64,000 nucleotides of DNA from an uncultured Anaerolineae bacterium (GCA_905479495.1 CAJQMR010000005.1:248001-312000); one strand, 5' to 3'. Shown: positions 43,965-53,821, counted from the stretch's first letter. Translations and numbers: made by a program. The notes: a model not told the origin generated them from the letters alone.

Positions 43965-44633
43965 ATGAAACGTCTGGTTCAATCTCGCTGGTGGCGGCCA
44001 TCCCGTTGGTCGTTGCTCACAATAGCTTTATTGGCTTTGGTGCTGGCAGCCTGCGAGCGCCCTATCAACCCAGAAAATGTAGACCCAACGGCCGATCCCA
44101 TTTTGCCGGCCACCCTGTCTGTTCCCACGACCGACCCCAATGCTCAACCAACAACGGATCCAGCGGTTGAGGCAACGGCCGTTCCCGAAGCCACCACAGA
44201 TCCGGCCGTAGAAGCCACAACCGAACCCGAAGCGACCACGGTGCCAGAAACCAATGAGCCGCGTGGTGAAGTTTCACATACGGTCGTGGCGGGTGATACC
44301 CTCACTGGCTTAAGTTTGTTGTACGACATCCCTGTAGAGGTAATTGTGTCGGCCAATAATTTGACCAGTGTGGATTCATTAGACATTGGCCAGGTGCTGA
44401 TTATTCCGGCAGAAGGCACAGAAGTGGTGGCCACGACAGAACCCGCTGTGGAAGCAACGGCCGTTCCGCCCACAACTGAAGAGCGCACCCATGTCGTGCA
44501 GGTCGGTGAAAATTTGTTCCGCATTGGTTTGCAATACGGTTTCACCGTGGATGAGCTGGCCGCCTATAATGGCATTGCCAATCCCAACGTCCTGGATGTG
44601 GGGCAGGTGATCAAAATTCCGCCAAGCAACTAA
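43965..44633 (+). CDS. LysM-domain lipoprotein
   Basis: A 222-residue secreted lipoprotein. The signal peptide ends in LVLAAC with Cys30. A Thr/Pro/Glu/Ala-rich linker (about 36-100) includes several ATTDPAVEAT-type repeats. Two LysM domains follow (about 103-148 and 173-220), each with the typical VVAGDTLTGLSLLY or VQVGENLFRIGLQY start and a VLxIP end. LysM binds glycan such as peptidoglycan, so it should anchor to the wall. Two ACGGCCGT elements fall in the linker. AGGAG is six bases before the ATG. Confidence 0.92.
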   Translation: MKRLVQSRWWRPSRWSLLTIALLALVLAACERPINPENVDPTADPILPATLSVPTTDPNAQPTTDPAVEATAVPEATTDPAVEATTEPEATTVPETNEPRGEVSHTVVAGDTLTGLSLLYDIPVEVIVSANNLTSVDSLDIGQVLIIPAEGTEVVATTEPAVEATAVPPTTEERTHVVQVGENLFRIGLQYGFTVDELAAYNGIANPNVLDVGQVIKIPPSN

Positions 44634-44640
44634 AAATTTA

Positions 44641-44698
44641 TAGAGATTGGAGACTGGAGATTAGAGATTGCCCAATCTCCAATCTCTAATCTCCATTT
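44641..44698. repeat. GGAGATTAGAGATTG inverted repeat
   Basis: TTGGAGACTGGAGATTAGAG on the left and CCCAATCTCCAATCTCTAATCTCC on the right form an imperfect inverted repeat between the LysM gene and the NUDIX gene; same family as at 24783 and 63918. Confidence 0.7.
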
Positions 44699-44703
44699 CC
44701 CCA

Positions 44704-45246
44704 ATGGTAAAAAGAGTCCATTCAAAATTGCTTTGGCAGCAAGATGACAGCTGGCGCTTGCGGCTGGATACCTTGCAACTGCCCAACGGCCGTACCCTGG
44801 AAAAAGGTGCCATCGAGCATCCAGGGGCGGTGGTGCTGGTGCCGCTACGGCCGTCGGACAACGGCCCAGAAGTATTGATGCTGCGCCAATACCGCCATGT
44901 GCTGGACCAGGTAATTTTGGAGCTGCCCGCAGGCACGCGGGAATGGGATGAAGATTGGTTAGCCTGCGCCCAACGAGAACTGCGTGAAGAAACAGGCCAT
45001 CGTGCCGAAAAATTCACGGCGTTGGGGCAAGTTTGGCCTGCCCCCGGCCTCTCTGACGAACTGATGCAGCTCTACTTGGCAGAAGAACTCACCCTCGCCC
45101 CCCTCCCCGGCGATGAGGATGAGATGATTGAACTGGCCCCAACTCCCTTGTCTGAATTGGTAGAAATGGCCTGGAACGGCCGTCTTCAGGACGCCAAAAG
45201 CATCGTCGGCATTCTGCGCACGGCACACTACCTGGCAAATACCTGA
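44704..45246 (+). CDS. NUDIX hydrolase (ADP-sugar diphosphatase type)
   Basis: A 180-residue NUDIX protein. The Nudix box is complete: G(T)x5 E x7 REL x EETGH in the stretch GTREWDED...CAQRELREETGH. The proline-rich ADP-ribose pyrophosphatase motif is absent or changed, so the substrate class (ADP-ribose, NADH or nucleotide sugar) is open. The start ATG at 44704 (MVKRVHS) is chosen because the longer frame from 44668 translates the repeat tract. No ribosome site is evident. It lies between glycan genes, where nucleotide-sugar turnover is plausible. Confidence 0.9.
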   Translation: MVKRVHSKLLWQQDDSWRLRLDTLQLPNGRTLEKGAIEHPGAVVLVPLRPSDNGPEVLMLRQYRHVLDQVILELPAGTREWDEDWLACAQRELREETGHRAEKFTALGQVWPAPGLSDELMQLYLAEELTLAPLPGDEDEMIELAPTPLSELVEMAWNGRLQDAKSIVGILRTAHYLANT

Positions 45247-45471
45247 TTTGCTTTAATGATGGCAATAAACCATTTCTCTCTTTCCTAAACAAACCAACTT
45301 TCCTCTAACAAGCCAGCAGACCTGCGCGCACTAGACAAGGTTTATCATTTTTGCCCGGTCATTGCCAGTGAAAGGCGGCTCTTTGCCGAAAATGAATAGC
45401 TCCAAAGTACCATGACTGTAAGGTGATTTGTAAGTGCCCCTGTAAGTGCCTGCGGCTACGATCCCCGCAAT

Positions 45472-47304
45472 ATGACACAAAGCGAGACGCCCCAAAACCA
45501 CAGCTTATTTGATGCACCAGCCGCAGATCCAATCATTGTGATTGGTGGTGGGCCTGCGGGGTTGACAGCCGCTTACGAACTCGTCAAGCAGCAGCAAACG
45601 CCCATCGTGTTAGAGAAATACAATAAAGTCGGGGGCATTGCCCGTACCGAAAATTATCGTGGCTATCACTTTGATATGGGTGGGCATCGTTTTTTTACCA
45701 AATCATCTGAGGTCCAGCAGTTCTGGCTAGAAATTTTGGGGGACGATTTTTTACGCCGCCCCCGGCTTTCGCGCATCTTTTACCAAAATAAATATTTTCA
45801 TTACCCGCTGAAACCTTTTAATGCCTTGCTGGGGCTGGGGCCAATTGAAGGTGTGCGCATTGTTGCCAGCTATCTGCGCTGGCATCTCTTCCCCTATAAA
45901 GAGGAGGAAACGTTTGAGCAGTGGGTGACCAACCGTTTTGGCAAACGGCTGTTTAAGACTTTTTTTAAATCGTATACGGAAAAAGTGTGGGGCATTCCTT
46001 GCAGTGAGCTAAAAGCTGAATGGGCCGCCCAGCGGATTAAAGATTTGTCGCTGAAAACAGCGATCACGGCGATGTTTCTGAAGCCGCAGGAGACGATCAA
46101 GACGCTCATTGAAGAGTTTGATTATCCGCGTCGAGGGCCGGGCATGTTGTGGACGGCCGTTCAAGATCGTATCAATGAACAAGGGGGGCAGGTTCAGCTT
46201 AATAGCAATGTGGTGGGGATTCAACGCGAGGGCCCGCGCATTACCGGCGTGTCTGTAGAACGAGACGGCCGTACCCATACCGTCACTGGCAGCAGCTTTA
46301 TCTCCAGCATGCCCGTTACCCAACTGCTTAAATGGCTCGATCCACCGCCGCCAGCCAATGTTCTACGCGCTGCCAACCAGCTTAGCTATCGAGACTTCCT
46401 CACTGTTTGCCTGATCATCAAAAAGCAAAATGTTTTTCCCGATAACTGGATTTATATTCATGATCCCAGCGTACAGGTAGGACGCATCCAGAATTTCAAG
46501 AATTGGAGCGCTGACATGGTGCCCGATCAAGCCACTACCAGTCTGGGGCTGGAATATTTCTGTAACGAGGGAGATGAAGTCTGGACGATGCCCGACGAGG
46601 CGCTGATTGCTTTAGGCAAGCAGGAAATCGCCAAAATCGGCCTGGCAGAAGTCGCCGATGTGATCGATGGGGCCGTGTTTCGCGTGGAAAAATCGTACCC
46701 AGTGTATGACTCTGATTACGTAGAGAGCCTGGAGACCATTAAAGCGTATCTGGCCTCTCTGGAAAATCTGCAAACAATTGGACGTAATGGGCTGCACCGC
46801 TACAACAACCAGGACCATGCTATGTTGACGGGCATGCTGGCCGTGCGCAATTTACTGCATGGCGAACAAAATAATTTATGGCAGGTCAATGCCGAGCAAG
46901 AATATCATGAAGAGCTGCTTTTAACGCAGGCGCTGGATCCCGAAGAAGTGACGCATGTGGTTGATGAGGTGCTGGATGGCGCGTTCCCCAAGTTGGACCC
47001 CTTAGCCTTGGGAATGTCTTTAGGTACTGTCTTGGGGGTTGGCCTTATGTTGGCTACCTGGATATTGCTGCTGCGTGGCGGGGATGCCTCTGGTAAGACG
47101 CTGACGTTATTGAACCAGTTTTATCCCGGCTATACGGTAACGGCCGTTGGCAGTCTGCTTGGTTTAATTTATGGATTGCTGACTGGTTTTTTGATGGGCT
47201 GTGGCTATGCGTTTTTACGCAATGCAGCGACTGCTTTGTACCTGGTCAGCTTGTATCGTTCCGCCCAACAGAGCGCAATGCGCCAATTTTTTGAGCATAT
47301 TTAA
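45472..47304 (+). CDS. FAD-dependent oxidoreductase with C-terminal two-helix membrane module
   Basis: A 610-residue protein. The first ~500 residues are an amine-oxidase/UDP-galactopyranose-mutase-like flavoprotein: VIGGGPAGLTAAYEL at 22-36, GGIARTE, then the GGHRFF motif and SMPVTQLL. The sequence is close to Chloroflexota genes annotated as protoporphyrinogen oxidase-like or UGM-like, in glycan clusters. From about 515 a different module follows: two hydrophobic helices with WILLLRGGD and GYTV. The same module stands alone in the next gene. The start at 45472 lacks a clear ribosome site. Whether it reduces a sugar nucleotide or another substrate is unknown. Confidence 0.88.
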   Translation: MTQSETPQNHSLFDAPAADPIIVIGGGPAGLTAAYELVKQQQTPIVLEKYNKVGGIARTENYRGYHFDMGGHRFFTKSSEVQQFWLEILGDDFLRRPRLSRIFYQNKYFHYPLKPFNALLGLGPIEGVRIVASYLRWHLFPYKEEETFEQWVTNRFGKRLFKTFFKSYTEKVWGIPCSELKAEWAAQRIKDLSLKTAITAMFLKPQETIKTLIEEFDYPRRGPGMLWTAVQDRINEQGGQVQLNSNVVGIQREGPRITGVSVERDGRTHTVTGSSFISSMPVTQLLKWLDPPPPANVLRAANQLSYRDFLTVCLIIKKQNVFPDNWIYIHDPSVQVGRIQNFKNWSADMVPDQATTSLGLEYFCNEGDEVWTMPDEALIALGKQEIAKIGLAEVADVIDGAVFRVEKSYPVYDSDYVESLETIKAYLASLENLQTIGRNGLHRYNNQDHAMLTGMLAVRNLLHGEQNNLWQVNAEQEYHEELLLTQALDPEEVTHVVDEVLDGAFPKLDPLALGMSLGTVLGVGLMLATWILLLRGGDASGKTLTLLNQFYPGYTVTAVGSLLGLIYGLLTGFLMGCGYAFLRNAATALYLVSLYRSAQQSAMRQFFEHI

Positions 47305-47512
47305 CGGCTATTTCTTGCACAACCGATAAAATTGGTTAATACTGGTATTAGATTGCTGAGAAATAGGTGAGGATGGCAACGGCCGTTTCTCACCTGAACA
47401 TACACTCAGCCCACAATTTAATGAGTACACGGAACTTTTTGGGGTTGGACGCGTTTGTCGGCAAAAAGCCAGACATTGTTAAAGACAAGGACCAAAAAGT
47501 TTTTTTTTGAAA

Positions 47513-47833
47513 ATGACAAAAGAGGAACCAGCCCTGGGAAAAATCGTTAAGACACGACTAACGCGATTAAACGCAATCGTGTCTGGTTTAGTAACAGGCG
47601 TCATTTTTGGGTCAGTCATTTTTATCGCAACCAACTGGCTGCTGCTTAAAGGCGGTGAACCAATCGGACCCCATATGGCACTTTTGGGCCAATTCTTTTG
47701 GGGCTATACCGTGAGCTTTTGGGGCAGCATTGTTGGTCTTCTTTATGGGCTTGTGACGGGATTTATAGTGGGATACGCTGTCGCTTTTTTATATAACTTC
47801 TTTCTCCATCTCCGCCACAGCCAGCGAAAATAA
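47513..47833 (+). CDS. Stand-alone two-helix membrane module, paralogous to the oxidoreductase tail
   Basis: A 106-residue membrane protein. The sequences WLLLKGGE, FFWGYTVSFWGSIVGLLYG and TGFIVGYAVAFLYN match WILLLRGGD, FYPGYTVTAVGSLLGLIYG and TGFLMGCGYAFLRN at the C-terminus of the flavoprotein upstream, in the same order and spacing. It therefore is a paralogue of that tail. I know no named family. The ATG at 47513 is used; a TTG at 47507 is possible. It is followed by the GT2 gene after four bases, so it belongs to the glycan cluster. Confidence 0.78.
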   Translation: MTKEEPALGKIVKTRLTRLNAIVSGLVTGVIFGSVIFIATNWLLLKGGEPIGPHMALLGQFFWGYTVSFWGSIVGLLYGLVTGFIVGYAVAFLYNFFLHLRHSQRK

Positions 47834-47837
47834 CCAT

Positions 47838-48899
47838 ATGAAACCAATGATTTCGGTGATTGTTCCGGTCCACAATGGTGGACCGTTGTTTGACCGCTGT
47901 CTTACCGCTTTGCAGCAAACGCTGTATGAACGGTGGGAATGCATTGTGGTAGAGGATGGCTCTACCGACAATTCTGTAGAAATAGCTTATGCGCATGGCG
48001 CACGATTGGTAACGGGCTTGTCGCGGCGGCTGGGTCCGGCCCAAGCGCGCAACATTGGTGCCCAGATTGCCCGTGGTGATATTCTCTTTTTTGTGGATGC
48101 GGACGTGCTGGTGCAGCCTGGCACAGTAGGGCATGTGGCCGCGACCATGCAGGCTGATCCCGGTTTGGCCGCTTGCTTTGGTTCTTATGACGATCAACCA
48201 TCGGCCCCAAACTTCTTGTCACAATATCGTAATCTGCTGCACCATTATGTGCACCAGCGGGGCAAAATAGACGCTTCAACATTTTGGAGTGGCTGTGGGG
48301 CCATTCGGCGAGACATTTTTCTGGCGATAGGCGGCTTTAACGAACATCTGTATGAGCGGCCTAGCGTTGAGGACATTGAGCTAGGCTATCGCTTACAGGC
48401 TGCGGGGCATCGCGTGCAGCTAGAGAAGCTGCTGCAAGTGAAGCACATGAAGCACTGGACACCACGCCAGATGCTTGTCACTGATGTGCGTGACCGGGCT
48501 TTTCCCTGGACGCGGCTCATTTTGCAAGGGGGCGGGGCACCCAACGATCTAAATTTGAACTTTTCGCAGCGGTTGAGTACGGCCGTTGCCTTTATCGGTC
48601 TTTTTAGCCTGGGGAGTACCTTGTTTTTTGGCTGGGCCTGGTTATTGGTACTGCTGGCGATGCTGCTGCTCATCTGGCTGAATTGGCCATTTTATCAATT
48701 TTTGCTGGATAAGCGTGGTCTGCGCTTCATGTTAACGGCCTTGCCGTGGCATTGGCTCTACTTTATTTACAGCGGTGCGACCTTTTTAGTGGGGCTGGTG
48801 TTGTATCGGTTGGGGCGCATGGAGCAGCTGATGGCAGATGGTTTACGGCCGTTAGCCACCCCGCCACCAGTCAAAAAGCCGCAACCCAACATAGATTAG
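47838..48899 (+). CDS. Glycosyltransferase family 2 with C-terminal membrane helices
   Basis: A 353-residue GT-A glycosyltransferase. It begins ISVIVPVHNGGPLF, the nucleotide-binding part WECIVVEDGSTDNS, and the DVD metal motif in FFVDADVLV. ED (RPSVEDIELGYRL) is the usual general base region. Three hydrophobic helices (about 253-330) follow and may transport or anchor the product. It starts four bases after the small membrane protein and is followed by the RfbH gene. The sugar is unknown. Confidence 0.93.
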   Translation: MKPMISVIVPVHNGGPLFDRCLTALQQTLYERWECIVVEDGSTDNSVEIAYAHGARLVTGLSRRLGPAQARNIGAQIARGDILFFVDADVLVQPGTVGHVAATMQADPGLAACFGSYDDQPSAPNFLSQYRNLLHHYVHQRGKIDASTFWSGCGAIRRDIFLAIGGFNEHLYERPSVEDIELGYRLQAAGHRVQLEKLLQVKHMKHWTPRQMLVTDVRDRAFPWTRLILQGGGAPNDLNLNFSQRLSTAVAFIGLFSLGSTLFFGWAWLLVLLAMLLLIWLNWPFYQFLLDKRGLRFMLTALPWHWLYFIYSGATFLVGLVLYRLGRMEQLMADGLRPLATPPPVKKPQPNID

Positions 48900-49065
48900 A
48901 CCATTCGCCCAAATCCTCGTTTTGCAATAAGCTATCCCTGAGAAAACCTGAAAAGCGATAGAGAAACTAGAGAGATTTACTCTGATTTCTATGGCTAACC
49001 AAATTGAAAAACCAACAGCGGCAGCATCAGCTCGTTCTGCTGTATAAATTGCATTGGAGCAACAG

Positions 49066-50379
49066 ATGAGTAAAAGCGAAGCGCTGCGGCAGCAAATCCT
49101 GGCGCTGGTTCAAGAATATTATGAGGCAGAGCACAGCCAGCAGCCGTTTACGCCTGGCGAAACTGAAGTGCCCGTCTCTGGACGGGTGTTTGACGCGGCC
49201 GAAATGGTGAATCTGGTTGATTCATCGCTGGAGTTTTGGCTAACCACAGGTCGCTATGCTGACCAATTTGAACGTGAATTTGCCCGCTGGATGGGAATGC
49301 GCCACGCTATCTTGTGCAATTCTGGCTCGTCGGCCAATCTGTTGGCGCTTTCCGCGCTTACCTCTCCTAAACTTGAAGATCGCCAGATCAAGCCAGGAGA
49401 TGAAGTCATTACGGTGGCGGCCGGTTTTCCCACGACGGTAAACCCAATTGTGCAAAATCAGCTGACGCCGGTGTTTCTGGATATTGAGCTGGGCACATAC
49501 AATGTGGATGTGTCATTGCTAGAAACGGCCGTTTCTCCCCGCACCAAAGCGATCATGATCGCCCACACGCTGGGCAACCCCTTCAATCTAGAGGCCGTCA
49601 TGGCGGTGGCCAACAAGCACAATCTGTGGCTCATTGAAGACAATTGTGACGCGGTGGGGACGACGTATAACGGCCGTCTCACCGGTTCTTTTGGTCATCT
49701 CTCTACCGTTAGTTTTTATCCAGCTCATCACATTACGATGGGCGAAGGTGGCTGCGTGCTCACCCGCCATGCCCAGCTCAAAAAGCTGGTGGAATCCTTC
49801 CGCGATTGGGGGCGCGACTGCTGGTGTGCGCCCGGGGTAGCCAATACCTGCGGCAAGCGGTTTGATTGGCAGCTAGGCGAACTACCCGAAGGGTATGACC
49901 ACAAATATATTTATTCCCATATTGGCTACAATTTGAAGATGACCGATATGCAAGCGGCCGTGGGGGTGGCCCAGCTAGAGAAGCTGCCCAGCTTCATCGA
50001 AGCCCGCAAGCGCAACTGGCAGCTTTTGTACGATGGCCTTAAACAGTATGAGGAATTCTTCATTCTGCCCCAGGCCACGCCCAACAGCGATCCCAGCTGG
50101 TTTGGTTTTTTGCTCACCGTGCGGCCCGATGCCCCATTTAGCCGTAATGAACTGATCCAATTTTTAGATGCTAACCAGGTGGCCACGCGTCTGCTGTTTA
50201 GTGGCAATATCACCCGTCAGCCCGCCTTTGAAAATATCAATTATCGTGTTGTAGGCGACCTGACGAACACCGACACGGTGATGAACCAAACTTTCTGGAT
50301 TGGCGTTTACCCCCGCATCACGCCCAATATGATTGAGTATGTGCTTTCTGTTTTCGCCGAATTTGTTGGACGTTTATGA
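49066..50379 (+). CDS. rfbH: RfbH/DdhC-type 3-dehydrase (CDP-4-keto-6-deoxyglucose E1)
   Basis: PLP/PMP iron-sulfur enzyme that starts removal of the C-3 hydroxyl in the synthesis of 3,6-dideoxyhexoses. It has 437 residues and the DegT/DnrJ/EryC1/StrS fold. The usual PLP lysine is replaced by histidine in [14 protein letters not shown] (His221/222), as in the dehydrase. Four cysteines keep the exact spacing C-x57-C-x1-C-x7-C (Cys194, 252, 254, 262) of its [2Fe-2S] site. The ATG at 49066 has GGAG six bases upstream; a TTG at 49054 is weaker. The partner reductase (E3) and CDP-glucose genes are not in this window. Confidence 0.93.
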   Translation: MSKSEALRQQILALVQEYYEAEHSQQPFTPGETEVPVSGRVFDAAEMVNLVDSSLEFWLTTGRYADQFEREFARWMGMRHAILCNSGSSANLLALSALTSPKLEDRQIKPGDEVITVAAGFPTTVNPIVQNQLTPVFLDIELGTYNVDVSLLETAVSPRTKAIMIAHTLGNPFNLEAVMAVANKHNLWLIEDNCDAVGTTYNGRLTGSFGHLSTVSFYPAHHITMGEGGCVLTRHAQLKKLVESFRDWGRDCWCAPGVANTCGKRFDWQLGELPEGYDHKYIYSHIGYNLKMTDMQAAVGVAQLEKLPSFIEARKRNWQLLYDGLKQYEEFFILPQATPNSDPSWFGFLLTVRPDAPFSRNELIQFLDANQVATRLLFSGNITRQPAFENINYRVVGDLTNTDTVMNQTFWIGVYPRITPNMIEYVLSVFAEFVGRL

Positions 50380-50390
50380 GCTAAATTGAA

Positions 50391-52808
50391 TTATTCGTCC
50401 TCATCGTCTTCGTCTTCGCCGAATTTGTTGAGTTCCTCGGCCAGTTGCAGCAGGCGAGCCTGCACGGCGTGATGGACAGTGCCTTCAGGATAGCTGCTGT
50501 CTTTTTGCCGTTCTCCGGCGGGCAAACCCATGAGCAGCTCGATGCCCTCATCTAACGTGGTAATGGGCCAGATATGGAATTTGTTTTCGGCAACGGCCGT
50601 TACCACCCGTTCATGCAGCATCAAATTATCCACATTGCTGGCCGGAATAATGACCCCTTGTTCGCCTGTGAGGCCACGCGCCTCGCACAGCCGGAAAAAC
50701 CCTTCGATCTTCTCGTTTGCCCCACCAATGGGCTGAATTTCGCCCCGCTGGTTCACCGAGCCAGTGACGGCCAGCGATTGTTTGATAGGAATTTCGCTCA
50801 GGCTGGAAAGCAGCGCGTACAGCTCTGTTGATGAGGCGCTGTCTCCATCAATGCCGCCGTAATTTTGCTCAAAGGTTAGGCTGGCGGTGAGCGACAGCGG
50901 TTGGCGCTGAGCGTAGGTGCCTCCCAAATAGCCGTTAAGCGTTAACACGCCTTTTTCATGAATAGGGCCAGCCATCTCTGTTTCCCGCTCAATGTGGATG
51001 ACGCCATCGTCGCCCATAAAAGTGCGGGCAGTGATGCGCCCCGGCAGGCCAAAAGAGTAATCTCCCGTATCGATGACAGAGAGACCGTTCACCTGGCCTA
51101 TCACGCTGCTTTCTGTGGCAATGAAGATGGTGTCGTCCAGAATCTGCTCAAACATATCTTCTTCCAGCCGGTTGGCGCGCTCGGTGCGTTCGGTGAGCGC
51201 GCACTGCACATCAGAGGCGGTGACCAGGGAACGGCCGTTCACGCCGGCCCAGTAGCTTGCTTCACGTACCAAATCGGCCACCAGGCCAAACAGGGTGCTG
51301 AGCTTGCGCTTGTCTTCCGCCAGGCGGGAACCATATTCGACCACTTTGGCTACGGCCGTTGGGTCAAAATGGAGCAGTTTTTCCTGATGGCAGCGGTTGG
51401 CAATAAAGTTGGCGTAGGCCAGCTCGGCTGTTTCATCACGCGGCATCGTGGAATCAAAATCAGCCCGCACTTTAAACAGGGATTGGAACTCCTCATCCTG
51501 CTCAAATAGAGCGTAATACAGCCCAACGCTGCCTGTCATGATGATTTTTATCGACAGCGGAATCGGTTCCGGGTCCAGCGTTTTGGCCAACACCTGCCCG
51601 TTGTTCATCATTGAGTTAGGCTGCACCGAAATTTTTTCGGACTTGATGGCCCGTTTGAGCGCTTCCCACGCTTCTGGTTGTTTGAATAAATCATGGGCAT
51701 TGAGGATGAGGTAGCCACCGTTGGCCCAATGCAAACTGCCGCATTTGATGTTGGTGAAGTGGGTGGTCAGCAGTCCGTCGCGCATTTCGTATTCCAACCG
51801 CCCAAAAAGATTGTTGTAGGTGGGGTTGGCTTCCACAATGACTGGAGCCCCGTTGGTTTCGGCATTATTAATCAGCACATTTACTTCATAGCGGCTTAGA
51901 TCGATCTCCTCTGGGCTGTCTACTGGCGAGGTGAAGTCGTCGATTTGGTTCAGCACGTCGGCCTGCACTTCGTCCAGATAAAGGCACATTTCGTCGTCAT
52001 CTGGATAGGCACTTTTGAGATCGTCGAAATGGTGCTGTACGGCCGTTTTTGCTACGTTCCGGTCAATCTGCTTCATCTTTTGCCGGGCTTGCAGTTCTAG
52101 TTCGTGAATCTGGTAGGCGACCTCTTCTAGCTCTGCCGAAAGCTTTTGCGCCTCCTGTTCCATTGCCTGCCTTGTTTCGATGGGCATCTGTTGAAGTTGT
52201 TCTTGAGAAAGCTGCTGTCCATTCTGCACGGGCACAATGGTAAACCCGGATGCCGTCTGCATGAGGCCAAAGTTTTCGGCGGCGGCTTTTTGCTGGAGCG
52301 CTTGCAGAAGCGTGCTGCGCTGTTGCTCAAATTCATCCTGCATCCCGCTGATTGTTTCACGGTAAGAGTCTGTATCAAATGCCTGGGGCAAATCTTGACG
52401 CAGATCGGTAATCAGGCGAGACATGCGCGCCTTAAATTTAACACCTTTTCCGGCGGGCAGGGCAATGGCTCTGGGCTGGTGCGGGATGGCAAAGTTGTGG
52501 ACGTAAATCCAGTCGTTGGGGGTGGGCGAGGTGCGGGTTTGCTGCTGCAAAAAATGCTCAATGGCGGTGGCCCGGCCCGTGCCGTGTGCGCCTAGCGCGT
52601 AAATGTTGTAGCCGTGGCTGGTAATGCCAATCCCAAAAGCGATGGAACGGGTGCCACGGGGTTGACCAATAATTTGAGTTTCGGCCTCAAGTTCGGCTGT
52701 GCTGGTAAAAAGGAATCTATCTGTCTGGCAGATTTGGCGTAGTTTGTCAGGAGGAAGTGCGGGAACGGCCGTTTCATTCTTCTTGGCCGTTTTTTTAGTT
52801 TTTGACAT
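50391..52808 (-). CDS. Lon-like ATP-dependent protease (AAA_32/S16)
   Basis: An 805-residue Lon-family protease. An N-terminal domain is followed by an AAA module whose P-loop reads GAHGTGRAT, without the usual Lys, then a long helical insert, and the S16 protease domain. Catalytic Ser657 is in GDSASS and Lys700 in GGANEKIEGF, 43 residues apart as in E. coli Lon. It looks like the AAA_32-type Lon relatives, many of which have an altered P-loop. Its substrate is unknown. The Asp/Glu-rich C-terminal tail is last. It is convergent with rfbH with an 11-bp gap. Confidence 0.92.
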   Translation of the reverse strand: MSKTKKTAKKNETAVPALPPDKLRQICQTDRFLFTSTAELEAETQIIGQPRGTRSIAFGIGITSHGYNIYALGAHGTGRATAIEHFLQQQTRTSPTPNDWIYVHNFAIPHQPRAIALPAGKGVKFKARMSRLITDLRQDLPQAFDTDSYRETISGMQDEFEQQRSTLLQALQQKAAAENFGLMQTASGFTIVPVQNGQQLSQEQLQQMPIETRQAMEQEAQKLSAELEEVAYQIHELELQARQKMKQIDRNVAKTAVQHHFDDLKSAYPDDDEMCLYLDEVQADVLNQIDDFTSPVDSPEEIDLSRYEVNVLINNAETNGAPVIVEANPTYNNLFGRLEYEMRDGLLTTHFTNIKCGSLHWANGGYLILNAHDLFKQPEAWEALKRAIKSEKISVQPNSMMNNGQVLAKTLDPEPIPLSIKIIMTGSVGLYYALFEQDEEFQSLFKVRADFDSTMPRDETAELAYANFIANRCHQEKLLHFDPTAVAKVVEYGSRLAEDKRKLSTLFGLVADLVREASYWAGVNGRSLVTASDVQCALTERTERANRLEEDMFEQILDDTIFIATESSVIGQVNGLSVIDTGDYSFGLPGRITARTFMGDDGVIHIERETEMAGPIHEKGVLTLNGYLGGTYAQRQPLSLTASLTFEQNYGGIDGDSASSTELYALLSSLSEIPIKQSLAVTGSVNQRGEIQPIGGANEKIEGFFRLCEARGLTGEQGVIIPASNVDNLMLHERVVTAVAENKFHIWPITTLDEGIELLMGLPAGERQKDSSYPEGTVHHAVQARLLQLAEELNKFGEDEDDEDE

Positions 52809-53001
52809 TCAAGTCTCCACAGGATTGGATCGTATAAAAAGTGGGTGCATTATAGTGGAAAGCAAGCGGTCTTGTCGATGAAACAGAAGTATCAATTGAT
52901 GCTTATGAGTAAAAGCCATCACGAATGACGCGAATAGACGAATGGGGCGAACGAATCGGATGAAATAATTCGTCCCATTCGTCAAATGTGTTTTGTGGTT
53001 T

Positions 53002-53817
53002 TTAAATCGTTAGCGTCGGGGCTGCCAGTTTGTGAACAGCCTTGGCAAATTCGAGCAATCTATCTTCGGCGTCTGGATGGTTAACCAGTTCGTTGTAGGG
53101 CAGCATCGTGCCTTGCCAGCCCTCTGTGTGCCATCTGGCTCCGGCGGGCAGCGGTTTGTCCAGCAGCTGGTCTGCCTCAAACGGCCACGGATTTGAATAA
53201 AAGTATGGATTGCCACCAGGGTAAAAGCCCAGGTTCAGCTGTGAAGGAAATGTTTGGACTTCGCCATGTTCTTCCGTACGCTCTACCCGATTCCCAAACC
53301 ATTCAAAGGAAATGTCGAAGCCATGAGGCCAAACTTGCACGGGGCTTACCGGTCCCTCCAGGCTGGCGCGGTGCTTCTCAAAGGTCCGGGCTGCGTTGGT
53401 GAGCACCCCAAAAAAGCGTTTGGCTTGCTCCGGATCATAGTGACGCGGCTCGTCATTGGCGAACCTTTCGCGGGGATAATGATTTTTTAGGCCAAAGTGG
53501 GCAACGGCCGTAATGACCCATTCTCCCATCTCGCTGCCTGTTAGCCCCTCCGCCAGGCTCACCGATTTTGCCTCCCCACTGCTGCTGGTGATGATTAACC
53601 GATGCTGGTGCAAATCCAGACGCAGGGCCAGCACCCCCCCGTCTGGCAGGGGAATATTGTCGGTGGTGAGCCCGTCTGGACGCAGCTTCAGGCTGATGTG
53701 CCACCATTTAGGATGGGCAATGCCATGCACACGGGGGATCATCCCCACCGCCTGGCTGTATAAATGCAGCGTTTGCCGCGTTGGTTCAAAATCCGCTAAT
53801 GAGGCAAAAAATGACAT
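53002..53817 (-). CDS. DUF5996 family protein
   Basis: A 271-residue soluble protein of the DUF5996 family. Features include TRQTLHLYSQAVGMIP near the start, HPKWWHISLKL, LDLHQHRLII, and FSNPWPFEADQLL-like FYSNPWPFEADQ in the last part. The role of the family is not known. The gene stands alone, between Lon-like protease and ABC transporter genes, all on the minus strand. A tract of GGTTAGTGGCTGG-type repeats lies upstream (53822-53895). Confidence 0.9.
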   Translation of the reverse strand: MSFFASLADFEPTRQTLHLYSQAVGMIPRVHGIAHPKWWHISLKLRPDGLTTDNIPLPDGGVLALRLDLHQHRLIITSSSGEAKSVSLAEGLTGSEMGEWVITAVAHFGLKNHYPRERFANDEPRHYDPEQAKRFFGVLTNAARTFEKHRASLEGPVSPVQVWPHGFDISFEWFGNRVERTEEHGEVQTFPSQLNLGFYPGGNPYFYSNPWPFEADQLLDKPLPAGARWHTEGWQGTMLPYNELVNHPDAEDRLLEFAKAVHKLAAPTLTI

Positions 53818-53821
53818 GAAG

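Noticed and set aside
44668..44703. Longer N-terminus of the NUDIX protein
   Set aside because: The extra codons translate an intergenic repeat tract; the family start fits 44704.
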